Numbered from the stretch's first letter, positions 45,639 to 54,090 are shown. The stretch is 59,907 nt of DNA from Flavobacteriales bacterium (GCA_028280815.1 JANQLC010000034.1:1-59907); one strand, 5' to 3'. Notes: generated from the letters alone by a model not told the origin. Program-made: numbers and translations.

Positions 45639-45777
45639 CTCGGTAAGGCTTAATTTTTCAAGGGCAATTCAGTGTTATTTAGATCGAGGACAACCGCGCA
45701 AAAGCCTTGTAATGGTGTTTGTATTCACGTTGGTAAGCCTTGATTTTTCGAGCGCAAATTTATAATTATTTAGATTT
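45598..45777 (-). repeat. Two 90-bp direct repeats covering the receptor leader
   Basis: The promoter/start region of the TonB-receptor relic occurs twice with a 90-base period. The inner copy has ATG 45638 (MNRSGTIRLLFGC). The outer has GTG 45728 (VNTNTITRLLRGC, then stop after PRSK). The outer copy keeps a promoter box TAAATTTG at 45762-45755 that is mutated in the inner one. Confidence 0.75.
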
Positions 45778-45833
45778 AATAAAAATAAACTCTCCTACCT
45801 TCGAGCGCTTTGATTTTCACGACTTATAAATTT

Positions 45834-47477
45834 TTACCGCCAGGCTTTGTATTGCGCTATCAACCCGATTGTGCTGCTGTCAGAGGTGTCGACATCTCGA
45901 TTCAAATCCAGTTCTGATAAGACTTTTTTGGTTAAACGCTTACCGAGCATCACGCCCCACTGATCGAAGGAATAGATATTCCATATCACCCCTTGTACGA
46001 ATACCTTGTGTTCGTATAAAGCCACCAGTTGACCCAATGAGTCGGGCGTTAGCTTTTTGAATAAAATGGAATTCGTAGGCCGATTCCCTTCAAAGCGCTT
46101 AAATGGGGCTAACGCCTCGGTTTGGTCTCGCCCTTTGAGCCCTCGCGCGGCTTGGGTTTGGCCAAAGGCTAGGGCCTGGGTTTGGGCTAAAAAGTTGGCC
46201 AGTAGCTTGGCGTGGTGGCCCCCGATGGGATGTGAGGGAATTGCCGGCGCTAAAAAATCGCAGGGAACGAGCTGGGTCCCCTGGTGTAAGAGCTGGTAAA
46301 AGCTGTGTTGCCCATCGGTGCCCGTTTCCCCCCATACGATGGGACCGGTCGCATACCCGATCCGATTCCCGTTGCGGTCTACCGATTTTCCATTGCTCTC
46401 CATAGCGCCTTGCTGCAGGTAGGCGGTAAGGCGGTGCAGATGTGGGTCGTAGGGCAAGACAGCTTGGGTCTCAGCGCCAAAAAAGTTGTGGTACCAAATG
46501 CCGAGTAGCGCCATGAGCACGGGCATATTTCTTTCAAAGGGGGTTTGCGCAAAATGCAGGTCCATTTTGTAACCGCCCTTTAGAAATTCTTCGAATCCGT
46601 CGAAGCCGATAGCGAGGCAGACCGGCAGTCCGATCGCGCCCCAGATGGAATGGCGACCACCCACCCAGTCCCAAAGCGCAAATACCTGCGCTTGGGCAAT
46701 TCCAAAATCTAAGGCAGCTCGTTCATCGGCAGAGATCGCTGCGAAGTGCTTTGCCATTTGAGGTGTGCCGGCACGCTGAGCAAACCAATTGCGCGCCGTA
46801 CGGGCATTGGTCAGCGTTTCCTCGGTAGTAAAGCTTTTGGATGCCACGATAAACAGGGTGGTTTCCGGACTTAATCCCTGTAGCGTCTCTGCGATTTGCG
46901 CCGCATCTACACTCGATACAAAGCGGATGCGGAGCCGAGTCCTATAATGTTTCAGCGCTTCGGTTACCATGGCCGGACCGAGGTGCGATCCACCGATACC
47001 GAGGTGTACCACATCCGTGATGGGCTTTCCAGAATAGCCCTTTTGCGCGCCTGTGATCACCCGTTGGCTAAACGCTTTCATCTTTTCTAGGACGCTGCGG
47101 ATTTCAGCGGTGATGTTTTTCCCGTTGACGAAGCGGGGCCGGTCTCCAGGGTTGCGCAATGCCGTGTGAAGTGCGGGTTGATTCTCGGTTTCATTGATCA
47201 CATCACCGGAGAACTGGCTTTCGACAGCTTCCGGCACCTGGCACTCCTCAGCCAACGACAGGAGCAGCCGCAGGGTTTCCGCCGTGATTAGGTTCTTGGA
47301 GAAGTCGAAGAGTATATCCGCTGTTTTGCAGTGAAATTTCTCAAAGCGACGCGTGTCTTTAAACAGCTCCCTCAGCTGTGTACGCCTCATCTTTACCGCA
47401 TGCGCTTGGAGCTTTTGCCAACTGCTCGTCTCTGTGGGGTTGATCTTGGGTAATGCCATGGTAGAGCGATTCGCCAT
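45834..47477 (-). CDS. pgi: Glucose-6-phosphate isomerase
   Basis: 547 residues, interconverting glucose-6-phosphate and fructose-6-phosphate in glycolysis. The sequence is complete with VVHLGIGGSHLGPAMV, FIVASKSFTTEETLTNA, the catalytic-glutamate region (WGETGTDGQHSFYQLLHQG) and the C-terminal lysine segment. It starts five bases after the upstream DUF3108 stop; a second ATG seven codons in (MALPKINPTE) is also possible. Co-transcribed with DUF3108. Confidence 0.97.
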   Translation of the reverse strand: MANRSTMALPKINPTETSSWQKLQAHAVKMRRTQLRELFKDTRRFEKFHCKTADILFDFSKNLITAETLRLLLSLAEECQVPEAVESQFSGDVINETENQPALHTALRNPGDRPRFVNGKNITAEIRSVLEKMKAFSQRVITGAQKGYSGKPITDVVHLGIGGSHLGPAMVTEALKHYRTRLRIRFVSSVDAAQIAETLQGLSPETTLFIVASKSFTTEETLTNARTARNWFAQRAGTPQMAKHFAAISADERAALDFGIAQAQVFALWDWVGGRHSIWGAIGLPVCLAIGFDGFEEFLKGGYKMDLHFAQTPFERNMPVLMALLGIWYHNFFGAETQAVLPYDPHLHRLTAYLQQGAMESNGKSVDRNGNRIGYATGPIVWGETGTDGQHSFYQLLHQGTQLVPCDFLAPAIPSHPIGGHHAKLLANFLAQTQALAFGQTQAARGLKGRDQTEALAPFKRFEGNRPTNSILFKKLTPDSLGQLVALYEHKVFVQGVIWNIYSFDQWGVMLGKRLTKKVLSELDLNRDVDTSDSSTIGLIAQYKAWR

Positions 47478-47482
47478 GCGCG

Positions 47483-48280
47483 TTATTTAGAAAACCGTAT
47501 GGGATGTGCCAAATTTTTAAATTCTACCAAGTCCGCGCGTAAAGAGCCGGCTGCGAGCTTGGCCTCGATGCGGATGGGGATGCGATTCTCATCTCGGGAC
47601 ACATAGATGAGAACCCCTTCTCGGTCTTTAAAAACACGTCCGTCCGCTACCAGTGGTCGTACTTTTAAACAGTTGATCCGACCGAATCTCGTCTTGACCC
47701 GATCGGCTGCCAGTACCTTTATTTTAAAGGCATAAGGCCGGTTGTCAAAAAATAGGTTTAGCCCCAATTCAGCACCTACCTGCAAACGGCTTGCTTCGAC
47801 GTTTCTCAAAAAGTAAAAAGCCGATATCATATCCTGCACCTTTGCCGGTAAGGAAAACTGTCGTACCGTATTCTTTTTGATGTTCTGGACCCTAGCTATT
47901 CGCTCCGCCTGCTGAAAGTCGATGCGTATATCCTTGGTGTACCGGCCTTCGCGGATGCGGCGGACGAAACGCCTGGGCCAATCGTTATCGGGATCGATAT
48001 AAGTCTCATAGCGGTCTGCAACCTTAAAAAACAGGTGGACTAAGCCGGTGCTATAGCCGAGCCCTTGCGCATGGATGTACGTCTTACCGTCAATGGTGCG
48101 CTCATCCAGCGTTAAATTGACAAAACCCGCGCTTAGAATCCCGTAATGGATTCGGTAACGCAAGAATTCGCCGACTCGATAGGCCGCTTGTCTCCCCTCT
48201 GCAGCGTTCGGTTTTTTCGGCTGTTGTGTCTGCAAGAGCAAGGTGGGCAGGAGCAAGAGGCTGCAGCTGATTTTTTTCAT
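47483..48280 (-). CDS. DUF3108 domain-containing periplasmic protein
   Basis: 265 residues from ATG 48280 (MKKISCSLLLLPTLLL, a signal peptide), followed by an all-beta domain: GEFLRYRIHYGILSAGFV, the EGRYTKDIRIDFQQ segment and VYVSRDENRIPIRIEAK-like end. DUF3108 proteins are envelope proteins of unknown function. The GTG at 48289 is three codons upstream. A TATTTTTG box at 48311-48304 lies 23 bases before the ATG. It leads a two-gene unit with pgi. Confidence 0.88.
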   Translation of the reverse strand: MKKISCSLLLLPTLLLQTQQPKKPNAAEGRQAAYRVGEFLRYRIHYGILSAGFVNLTLDERTIDGKTYIHAQGLGYSTGLVHLFFKVADRYETYIDPDNDWPRRFVRRIREGRYTKDIRIDFQQAERIARVQNIKKNTVRQFSLPAKVQDMISAFYFLRNVEASRLQVGAELGLNLFFDNRPYAFKIKVLAADRVKTRFGRINCLKVRPLVADGRVFKDREGVLIYVSRDENRIPIRIEAKLAAGSLRADLVEFKNLAHPIRFSK

Positions 48281-48426
48281 GGTGACCACACTTGGGATAA
48301 GCGCAAAAATATCTCAAAAGTAAAAAAGATTCGCTATTTATTGAGCTTGTATAGCGATTGGGTAAAAAATCTGGGGTCGGCTCCAATTGCGCGACAAGCG
48401 CACTGCCACGACCCCCTGTGAAAGGC

Positions 48427-50277
48427 TCAACGCAGCTGCGGAAAGCCTTCAAATTCAAATGTGTAAAAAGGCCTTGTGATCTCTTGGGTTGCAAAGGGTT
48501 GTCCCTTGATTTTTAGGATGGGGATAAGGTTTTTTAAGAATCGGCCCTTCAGCACCTCGGATAGCTGTCCGCTGTTCAACTCCGGCATGTAGATCCGGTC
48601 GAAAGCATCGGTGATCTCCTTTAAATCCGCTGGCAGGGGATGCAGATGGGTCAGGTGCAAATGCGCTACCCTTTTGCCCGCTTTCCGCAGCTCGCGAACC
48701 CCTGATCGGACCGTACCATAAGTGCTTCCCCAGCTGAGGTAGAGCGCATCATCTCGCCAATCCCCCTCTTCGAGCTGTAGTTTGGGATAGTCCTCAGCTA
48801 TTCGCTCCACTTTTCGCCGGCGGATGCCGACCATATTTTGATGGTTTTCCGGATCATATGAAACGCAGCCGGTGTCCGCTGCCTTTTCCAAGCCTCCGAT
48901 GCGGTGTTGTTTTTCCGGTTCGCCCGGAACGGCCCAATCCCGTACCAGATTTTCATCTCGCAGATAGGGCAAAAAGCCTTTTCCACTTGGGTTTACATCT
49001 TTGCGCTTTTTTAGAACGGTCAAGTCCGCCACCCTGGGAACCCGCCAGGGTTCCGATCCATTGGCCAGGTAGGCGTCGGATAATAAAATCACAGGCGTCA
49101 TATGGTCCATGGCGATCTGGGCCGCTTCTAAGGCTTTGTCGAAGCAGTCGGCCGGTGATTTGGCTGCTAAGACGGGTAGGGGGGCTTCCCCGTTTCTTCC
49201 GTATAGCGCTTGCATCAAATCCGATTGCTCGGTTTTGGTCGGCAGACCGGTGGAAGGACCGCCGCGCTGCACATTGACGATGACTAGGGGTAGCTCCAGC
49301 ATGACCGCGAGCGCCATGGCTTCTGCTTTGAGCGCTATGCCAGGCCCTGAGGAAGCGGTTGCCGCCAGGCTTCCGCCAAAAGCAGCGCCGATTGCCGCCG
49401 ATATGGCTGCGATTTCATCCTCTGCCTGAAAGGTCGTAACCCCATAGTTGGGGTGTTGAGACAAAAAATGTAAAATATCTGAAGCGGGGGTAATCGGATA
49501 GCCCGCGTAGTACAAACCGCGGTCGGCTCGATGGGCTGCTACTACCAGCCCCAAGGCCAGCGCTTGGTTGCCGGTCACGTTGCGATACCGGCCTTTCTTC
49601 ATCTCGGCGGGCTCGATCTGGAAACGGTAATGCACGGCCTCCATCGTTTCGCCGTAGTGGTAGCCGGCTTGTAGCGCTTTTAAATTGGCGTCGCGCAGGG
49701 CCGGCTCCTCGCGGAATCTTCGGTTCAAATATGCTTCTGTATGGAATAGATCTCTGTGGTACAACCAGTAGACGAATCCCAGTGCAAACATATTTTTAGC
49801 GCGCGCTTTCTCTTTGACACCCAAAGGCTCGTCTTTCAAGGCTTCTCGGGTCAGGGCGGAAATGTCGATTTCATAGCATTCAAACGCATCTCTTAAGGCT
49901 GTCGTCAACGGTGTTTCCCCGTATTCGGCCAGGCTTAGATTTTTCCGGTCAAAACCGGATGTATCGACGATTAAAACGCCTCGGCGCTTCAAGTGGTCGA
50001 TATGGTTTTTCAAGGCTGCTGCATTAAAGGCGACCAGTGCGTCACAGGCGTCGCCGGGGGATAGAACAGCCTCGCTGCCAAAGCGAATCTGAAAGCCCGA
50101 CACGCCGGCAGTCGTCCCTTTGGGGGCGCGGATTTCAGCCGGAAAGTCGGGAAAGGTGCGCAGGTCGTTTCCATGGTGTGCGGTGGTTTGCGTGAATTGG
50201 CTTCCAGCGAATTGCACACCATCCCCCGAGTCACCTGCGAATAAGATGATCGCTTGTACTGCTCTTTTGGAAGTCAT
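48427..50277 (-). CDS. korA: 2-oxoacid:acceptor oxidoreductase, fused gamma/alpha subunit
   Basis: 616 residues. The N-terminal gamma domain (ILFAGDSGDGVQFAGSQF) is fused to the alpha domain (ITPASDILHFLS, QAEDEIAAISAAIGAAFGG, TASSGPGIALKAEAMALAV). Such KorA-type subunits oxidise 2-oxoglutarate or pyruvate to the CoA ester with ferredoxin. The partner beta subunit, which binds thiamine diphosphate and an Fe-S cluster, normally follows directly; here the next gene is DUF3108 and no korB is found in the window. It lies seven bases downstream of a nifU-like gene in an operon mrp-nifU-korA. Confidence 0.92.
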   Translation of the reverse strand: MTSKRAVQAIILFAGDSGDGVQFAGSQFTQTTAHHGNDLRTFPDFPAEIRAPKGTTAGVSGFQIRFGSEAVLSPGDACDALVAFNAAALKNHIDHLKRRGVLIVDTSGFDRKNLSLAEYGETPLTTALRDAFECYEIDISALTREALKDEPLGVKEKARAKNMFALGFVYWLYHRDLFHTEAYLNRRFREEPALRDANLKALQAGYHYGETMEAVHYRFQIEPAEMKKGRYRNVTGNQALALGLVVAAHRADRGLYYAGYPITPASDILHFLSQHPNYGVTTFQAEDEIAAISAAIGAAFGGSLAATASSGPGIALKAEAMALAVMLELPLVIVNVQRGGPSTGLPTKTEQSDLMQALYGRNGEAPLPVLAAKSPADCFDKALEAAQIAMDHMTPVILLSDAYLANGSEPWRVPRVADLTVLKKRKDVNPSGKGFLPYLRDENLVRDWAVPGEPEKQHRIGGLEKAADTGCVSYDPENHQNMVGIRRRKVERIAEDYPKLQLEEGDWRDDALYLSWGSTYGTVRSGVRELRKAGKRVAHLHLTHLHPLPADLKEITDAFDRIYMPELNSGQLSEVLKGRFLKNLIPILKIKGQPFATQEITRPFYTFEFEGFPQLR

Positions 50278-50284
50278 GCGCTTA

Positions 50285-50521
50285 CTAGCTGCTTACGACC
50301 TTTTCAATTTCGGGCGCGTGTTTCTTGATGGTGAATTCCACACCGGATTTAAGTGTCATTTGGTTGACAGTGCAGTCCACACAGGAACCCTCCAATGCGA
50401 CTTCTACCACTTTTCCCTTAATCGACTTTAGCCTGATGTCGCCACCATCTGACTGCAAGAAAGGGCGAATTTCTTCCAACGCCTTTAAAACGCGGTCTGC
50501 TAGGTCTGCTGTGTTTTTCAT
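50285..50521 (-). CDS. NifU-family protein (NifU C-terminal domain)
   Basis: 78 residues with the CxxC motif (GSCVDCTVNQMTLKSGVE) of the NifU C-terminal/Nfu domain, which carries Fe-S clusters to target proteins. Its ATG overlaps the end of mrp by four bases, and korA, an Fe-S enzyme partner, follows seven bases later, so it may serve cluster delivery to that enzyme. Confidence 0.94.
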   Translation of the reverse strand: MKNTADLADRVLKALEEIRPFLQSDGGDIRLKSIKGKVVEVALEGSCVDCTVNQMTLKSGVEFTIKKHAPEIEKVVSS

Positions 50522-51645
50522 CCCTGCTCTTTTACGGCGGCACAGCCAGCCTGTGTCGTTATTTTTACCGCTTCGGTAGGGGGTAAATTTCGGTTTCTCT
50601 CAGCCAGCTCTGCTAGGGTTCTCTTCGTGATTTGCGCAAAGGCCTGCTGAGCCGCGGTCTCTTTTTGCAAAGCCGTCGGATAGCCCACATCGGACGCCTC
50701 ACGAATGCTTTGCTCCAATGGAATTTCTCCCAGAAAAGGCACGTTTACTTCTTCTGCCAAGCGCCTGGCTCCGCCGCTGCCGAAAATGTAGTATTTGTGA
50801 TCCGGCAATTCAGCCGGGGTAAAGTAGGCCATGTTCTCGACGATGCCCAGGACGGGCACCTGAATGGCTTTCATCTCGAACAGCAATACGCCCCTGCGGG
50901 CATCAGCCAGCGCCACGGGTTGCGGTGTACTCACGATGATGGCACCGTCAATCGGTACTTCCTGAACGATGGAGAGGTGGATGTCACCGGTCCCCGGTGG
51001 CAGGTCGATTAACAAAAAGTCCAACGCCCCCCAATGCGCATCGCGAATCATCTGATTCAAGGCTTTGGAGGCCATGGGCCCGCGCCATACGACGGCTCGA
51101 TCCGCGCCAGCAAAAAAGCCGATGGACAGCAATTTGACACCATAGCTCTCGATGGGGCTCATCTTATTTTTTTCACCAATGCGAACCGAGGTGGGACGTG
51201 CGCGGGGGACATCGAACATCGCCGGCATGGAGGGACCGTAAATATCCGCGTCCAACAGGCCGGTTTGGAATCCCATCCCGGCTAGCGTAACCGCCAAGTT
51301 GGCCGTAACCGTGGATTTTCCGACTCCACCTTTTCCAGAAGCGATGGCGATTATATTTTTGACGCCGGGTATAGCACTTCCCTTAATCGGCGGCTTTTCT
51401 GTGGCTTTCACCTCGATATGGGTCGTCACTTTCACCTCGGGATCAACCGCTGTGTGAATCGCCTTTGAAACCACCGCTGCTAATCTCCTTCTCGCGTGTA
51501 GGCTGGGGTTGGCGATCACGAGATCCAAAATCACTTCCTCGTCCCTGATCTGAATGTTTCGCAAAGCCTTGGAGATTGGCCTACGCTCGTGGTGACCAGG
51601 TACGGAAACCCCTTCGAGCACCTTGACGATCGCTTCCTCTTTCAC
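50518..51645 (-). CDS. mrp: Mrp/NBP35-type Fe-S carrier P-loop ATPase
   Basis: 375 residues: an N-terminal MIP18-like domain (VLEGVSVPGHHE ... VILDLVIANPSL), then the deviant Walker A ASGKGGVGKSTVTANLA and the DLPPGTGDIHLS loop. It binds and transfers Fe-S clusters. It begins with GTG 51645, four bases after a TAACTTTG promoter box, so the transcript is predicted to be leaderless. It leads the operon mrp-nifU-korA. Confidence 0.95.
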   Translation of the reverse strand: MKEEAIVKVLEGVSVPGHHERRPISKALRNIQIRDEEVILDLVIANPSLHARRRLAAVVSKAIHTAVDPEVKVTTHIEVKATEKPPIKGSAIPGVKNIIAIASGKGGVGKSTVTANLAVTLAGMGFQTGLLDADIYGPSMPAMFDVPRARPTSVRIGEKNKMSPIESYGVKLLSIGFFAGADRAVVWRGPMASKALNQMIRDAHWGALDFLLIDLPPGTGDIHLSIVQEVPIDGAIIVSTPQPVALADARRGVLLFEMKAIQVPVLGIVENMAYFTPAELPDHKYYIFGSGGARRLAEEVNVPFLGEIPLEQSIREASDVGYPTALQKETAAQQAFAQITKRTLAELAERNRNLPPTEAVKITTQAGCAAVKEQG

Positions 51646-51649
51646 AATA

Positions 51650-51657
51650 CAAAGTTA
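51650..51657 (-). promoter_or_regulatory. Putative -7 box (TAACTTTG) of mrp
   Basis: An exact TAnnTTTG match whose last base is four bases before GTG 51645, leaving no room for a ribosome-binding site. Confidence 0.5.
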
Positions 51658-51899
51658 CGATTCCAAATGCAAACCACCTATTTATGCTCGTTTGAACACT
51701 CAGCATAAGCGTCAAAGGGAAGAGACGGAATGCAAATCGGTGTGAAAATATGTGCTTTCTCCTTATTGGAATCGGGGTGGGGACTGGGGTGTCAATAAAA
51801 TCCAGCACTTTGTATGAGCCGTGTGCCGAGGCGGACTGAAAAGTGGGTATTTTTTGTTTCCGCGCCGTGTTCATTGACAAAAATCTAACGATAGAGTTG

Positions 51900-52765
51900 A
51901 TCAAACCGCGACAGTCTGCAAATCGGAAGACGTCTTTTTGGCGTTTATCCCTGTGAGCGGTTTTAAAGAGTCGGCCTGAGATCGGGATTTATCTTTTTGT
52001 TCTTTATGCTATGTAATTGTAATCATGTGAGAATGTCGTTTGCTTTTTTGATTTTGACTTCTTGTGTCCGCCTGGAAAAGTGGGGCTTTATTTTTCCGCT
52101 TCGCTTTGGCGATTTAAAGGACCGGTCTTATTTTTTGGTGTTTGACTATGCTGTGTTTCGGGTGTAAAATCTCAATGCCGGCGTTGCGACCCACTCGGCA
52201 TAGCACTGCCTTGGAGCGAATCTAAAAGGGCTTATTTTTTGTTTTCAGTTGGCGGCCTAAAAAGGAGCTGTTTTTGGCCCTTGACCTTTTGAGGCAGTTT
52301 GAAAAAGGGAGCTTATTTTTTTACATCTGTCTCTGTGGGAGGAGGTGAAAAGGCAGGTTCTATTTTATCTCTATGGCGCATTTAAAAAGGGGCTTTTATC
52401 TGTCTGTGTATGGCGGTTTGGAGGGGGGCTGTCTTTTGATTTTGTCTCTGAGGGAATCGGTTTAAAAAAAGAGGGATTTACTTTTTGTTCTCAGTTAGCC
52501 GTTTGAAAAGGGGCTGCTTTGTCTTTGTCCCGGATGATATCTTTAGGCATCCAGGTTTTTTTGCTTCTTTGCGTGCCGGGTTAAAAGGGGCTTGTCTTTT
52601 GGTTTTGTCCTGTGCTCAGCCATGCCGCGGCTTTTATTGCACAGCCGAGTTTAAAACACCACTTTTATTTCTTTGTGCTCGTCCTGCATGAGGTCAGCCT
52701 AAAAGTCCTGTCTCATTTTGTGTCTTTCCCCCAAGGGATTCAGCTTGAAAAGAGCGGCCCATTTC
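51900..52765 (+). repeat. Degenerate tandem repeat tract D
   Basis: About 18-20 units of the same family as tract A fill the space between mrp and the cas9 relic: GTCTGCAAATCGGAAGACG near 51914, CGCCTGGAAAAGTGGGGC near 52070, CGATTTAAAGGACCGG near 52110, CAGTTTGAAAAAGGGAGC near 52296, CATTTAAAAAGGGGCTTTTA near 52379, CGTTTGAAAAGGGGCTGC near 52500 and CAGCTTGAAAAGAGCGGCC near 52741. The last unit runs into the cas9 relic. Open frames inside carry no domain features. Between 51646 and 51900 I see no gene. Confidence 0.7.
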
Positions 52766-52766
52766 C

Positions 52767-52952
52767 TTACCTCTTGTCCTTAACGGGATTTTTAGATTCT
52801 GATACCTCCTCGTCTTCCTGTTCACTAAATGTATCGTATTGAATGACCTGAACGCCGAGTTTTACGATTTTAGAATCTTCGCCTTCCGACTCATCGACCA
52901 GAGTCCAACCGATGGAGTTACTGCCCCAATCCAAACCCAATACTCTTTTCAT
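52767..52952 (-). pseudogene. cas9: Cas9, N-terminal relic (RuvC-I segment only)
   Basis: 61 residues starting MKRVLGLDWGSNSIGWTLVDE, the RuvC-I start of Cas9: the catalytic aspartate is at residue 8, and GLDxGxNSIGW is the family signature. The continuation DSKIVKLGVQVIQ corresponds to the segment found in Bacteroidota type II-C enzymes. The frame stops after VKDKR, just where the arginine-rich bridge helix should start, and the DNA changes directly into the repeat tract. Intact Cas9 proteins have over 1,000 residues. A tracrRNA-like sequence lies 53 bases upstream in divergent orientation. No cas1, cas2 or CRISPR array is present in the window. The Leu-to-Trp change after the catalytic Asp is unusual. 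Confidence 0.82.
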
Positions 52953-52959
52953 CTCTTTG

Positions 52960-53075
52960 GTTTTTTAAAATTATACATTACCTTTACCCTCAGCCAATGC
53001 AACTCACAATAAAGATTACCCCGTTGTGAAAACATTGAGTTCAGGGCGGCGAAAGGCGCCTTGTACTTTGCCCGA
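52960..53075 (+). ncRNA. tracrRNA-like relic of a type II CRISPR system
   Basis: Upstream of the cas9 relic and divergent from it, GCAACTCACAATAAAG could pair with a repeat starting GTTGTGAGTTGC, close to the GTTGTGATTTGC start I recall for Bacteroidota II-C repeats. Next is a hairpin CACAA (53005-53009) / TTGTG (53024-53028) around TAAAGATTACCCCG, then GAAAACATT and a GC hairpin (GGCG 53045-53048, CGCC 53057-53060) nested in GGGC/GCCC (53044-53047, 53070-53073). The order anti-repeat, CACAA...TTGTG hairpin, AAAAC linker, GC hairpin is that of known tracrRNAs. The exact ends are guesses. Confidence 0.55.
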
Positions 53076-53219
53076 AAAAGCCCAGTTTAAGCATTTGTGA
53101 CCAACCATGAATAAAAGCCTTTGAAGAGATGGATTTTCTACTGGTGCTATTGGTTTTAATCGACAAGCATGTATCTATTCAAGTCTAGAGAGTTCTTATC
53201 CTCTTTGTGCTCGCTCTAT

Positions 53220-53545
53220 TGGTTTAAGAGAGCTTGCTCCTCCCTGTAGTCAGCTATGCCAATTCGTATTTCTGTTCCCATTTGACAGCCTGGAAGTGTG
53301 ACTTGTCTTTTGATTTTTATCGCAGGGCAGTGGCAACTTTGTGGGGTATTTTACAGCGTCTTGAGTGGGGTAGCGGTAGTGCATTGAATCGGTTTGAAAG
53401 GGGACTTGGTTTTTGTCCTATGTGACCGCCTGAAAAGGGGGCATTCCTTTGAGTTCAGCCTGAAGGGGGTTATTTTTTATTCATCTGTGCATAGCGCTCT
53501 AAAAAGGGGGCTTTTATCTCTTTCCCGCGGTCGATCACCCCGACT
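53220..53545 (+). repeat. Degenerate tandem repeat tract E
   Basis: Further units of the family: GGTTTAAGAGAGCTTGC near 53221, CAGCCTGGAAGTGTGAC near 53287, CGGTTTGAAAGGGGACTTGG near 53391, CGCCTGAAAAGGGGGCATT near 53426, CAGCCTGAAGGGGGTTATT near 53456 and GCTCTAAAAAGGGGGCTTTT near 53495. Between 53076-53220 and 53546-53757 I see no gene. Confidence 0.65.
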
Positions 53546-53757
53546 CGTACGCAGCCCCGACTCATCCGCAGGGGGTATAGGTGATTAAACCAGACCAGCG
53601 ATGAGACCCAAGCATTTACCAAATCGGCCTTTGTCCATTGCAGTACTGAGACTGGGCTTAAACCTGTATGAGTGATACCCTTTGCTGCGTGTGGATTCGG
53701 GTTAGCATCTGAAAGAGAGAAAGCAGAACCTTCATTTGCGGCTTTTACGACAGGGAG

Positions 53758-54090
53758 TTAAAGGTGTTTTGCCGGATCCCAGAAATGCTTTTGGAAGTCC
53801 ACCAGCTGATCCTTTTCTACCCTTAGACCCTCGTTTTCCAACAGCTGTTGCATGAGGTTGGGCGGGCAGAAATGCATCTTGCCCGTGAGCAGCCCCTTTC
53901 GGTTTAGGACCCGGTGTGCGGGCACATCGGGAAGCACGTGACTGGCATGCATCGCCCAGCCCACCATCCGGGCGGAGCGGGCGCTGCCCAAATACGCCGC
54001 TATGGCACCGTAGGAAGTGACGCGCCCCTCGGGTATCTGACGGGCCACTTCGTAAACGCGTTCGAAGAAGGTCTGGCTTTTGCTATTCAA
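53758..54090 (-). CDS. Alkyltransferase-like protein (ATL), MGMT fold without active-site Cys
   Basis: 110 residues covering only the DNA-binding domain of O6-alkylguanine-DNA alkyltransferases: RVYEVARQIPEGRVTSYGAI, the arginine-finger helix ARSARMVGWAMHA, and PAHRV at residues 57-61. In MGMT this last motif is PCHRV and its Cys accepts the alkyl group; the Ala here makes it a non-enzymatic ATL, which flags alkylated bases for nucleotide excision repair (most ATLs have Trp at this position). The stop codon is complete. It overlaps trmB by four bases. Confidence 0.85.
   Translation of the reverse strand: MNSKSQTFFERVYEVARQIPEGRVTSYGAIAAYLGSARSARMVGWAMHASHVLPDVPAHRVLNRKGLLTGKMHFCPPNLMQQLLENEGLRVEKDQLVDFQKHFWDPAKHL

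Noticed and set aside
51900-52770. CRISPR array next to the cas9 relic
   Set aside because: Units are diverged and directly adjacent, without constant repeats or unique spacers, and the same family occurs far from cas9 at 20, 24.7, 37 and 57.6 kb.
52485-52842. Short plus-strand open frames (68 and 76 residues) in the repeat tract
   Set aside because: They consist of repeat units translated in frame; the second runs antisense into the cas9 relic.
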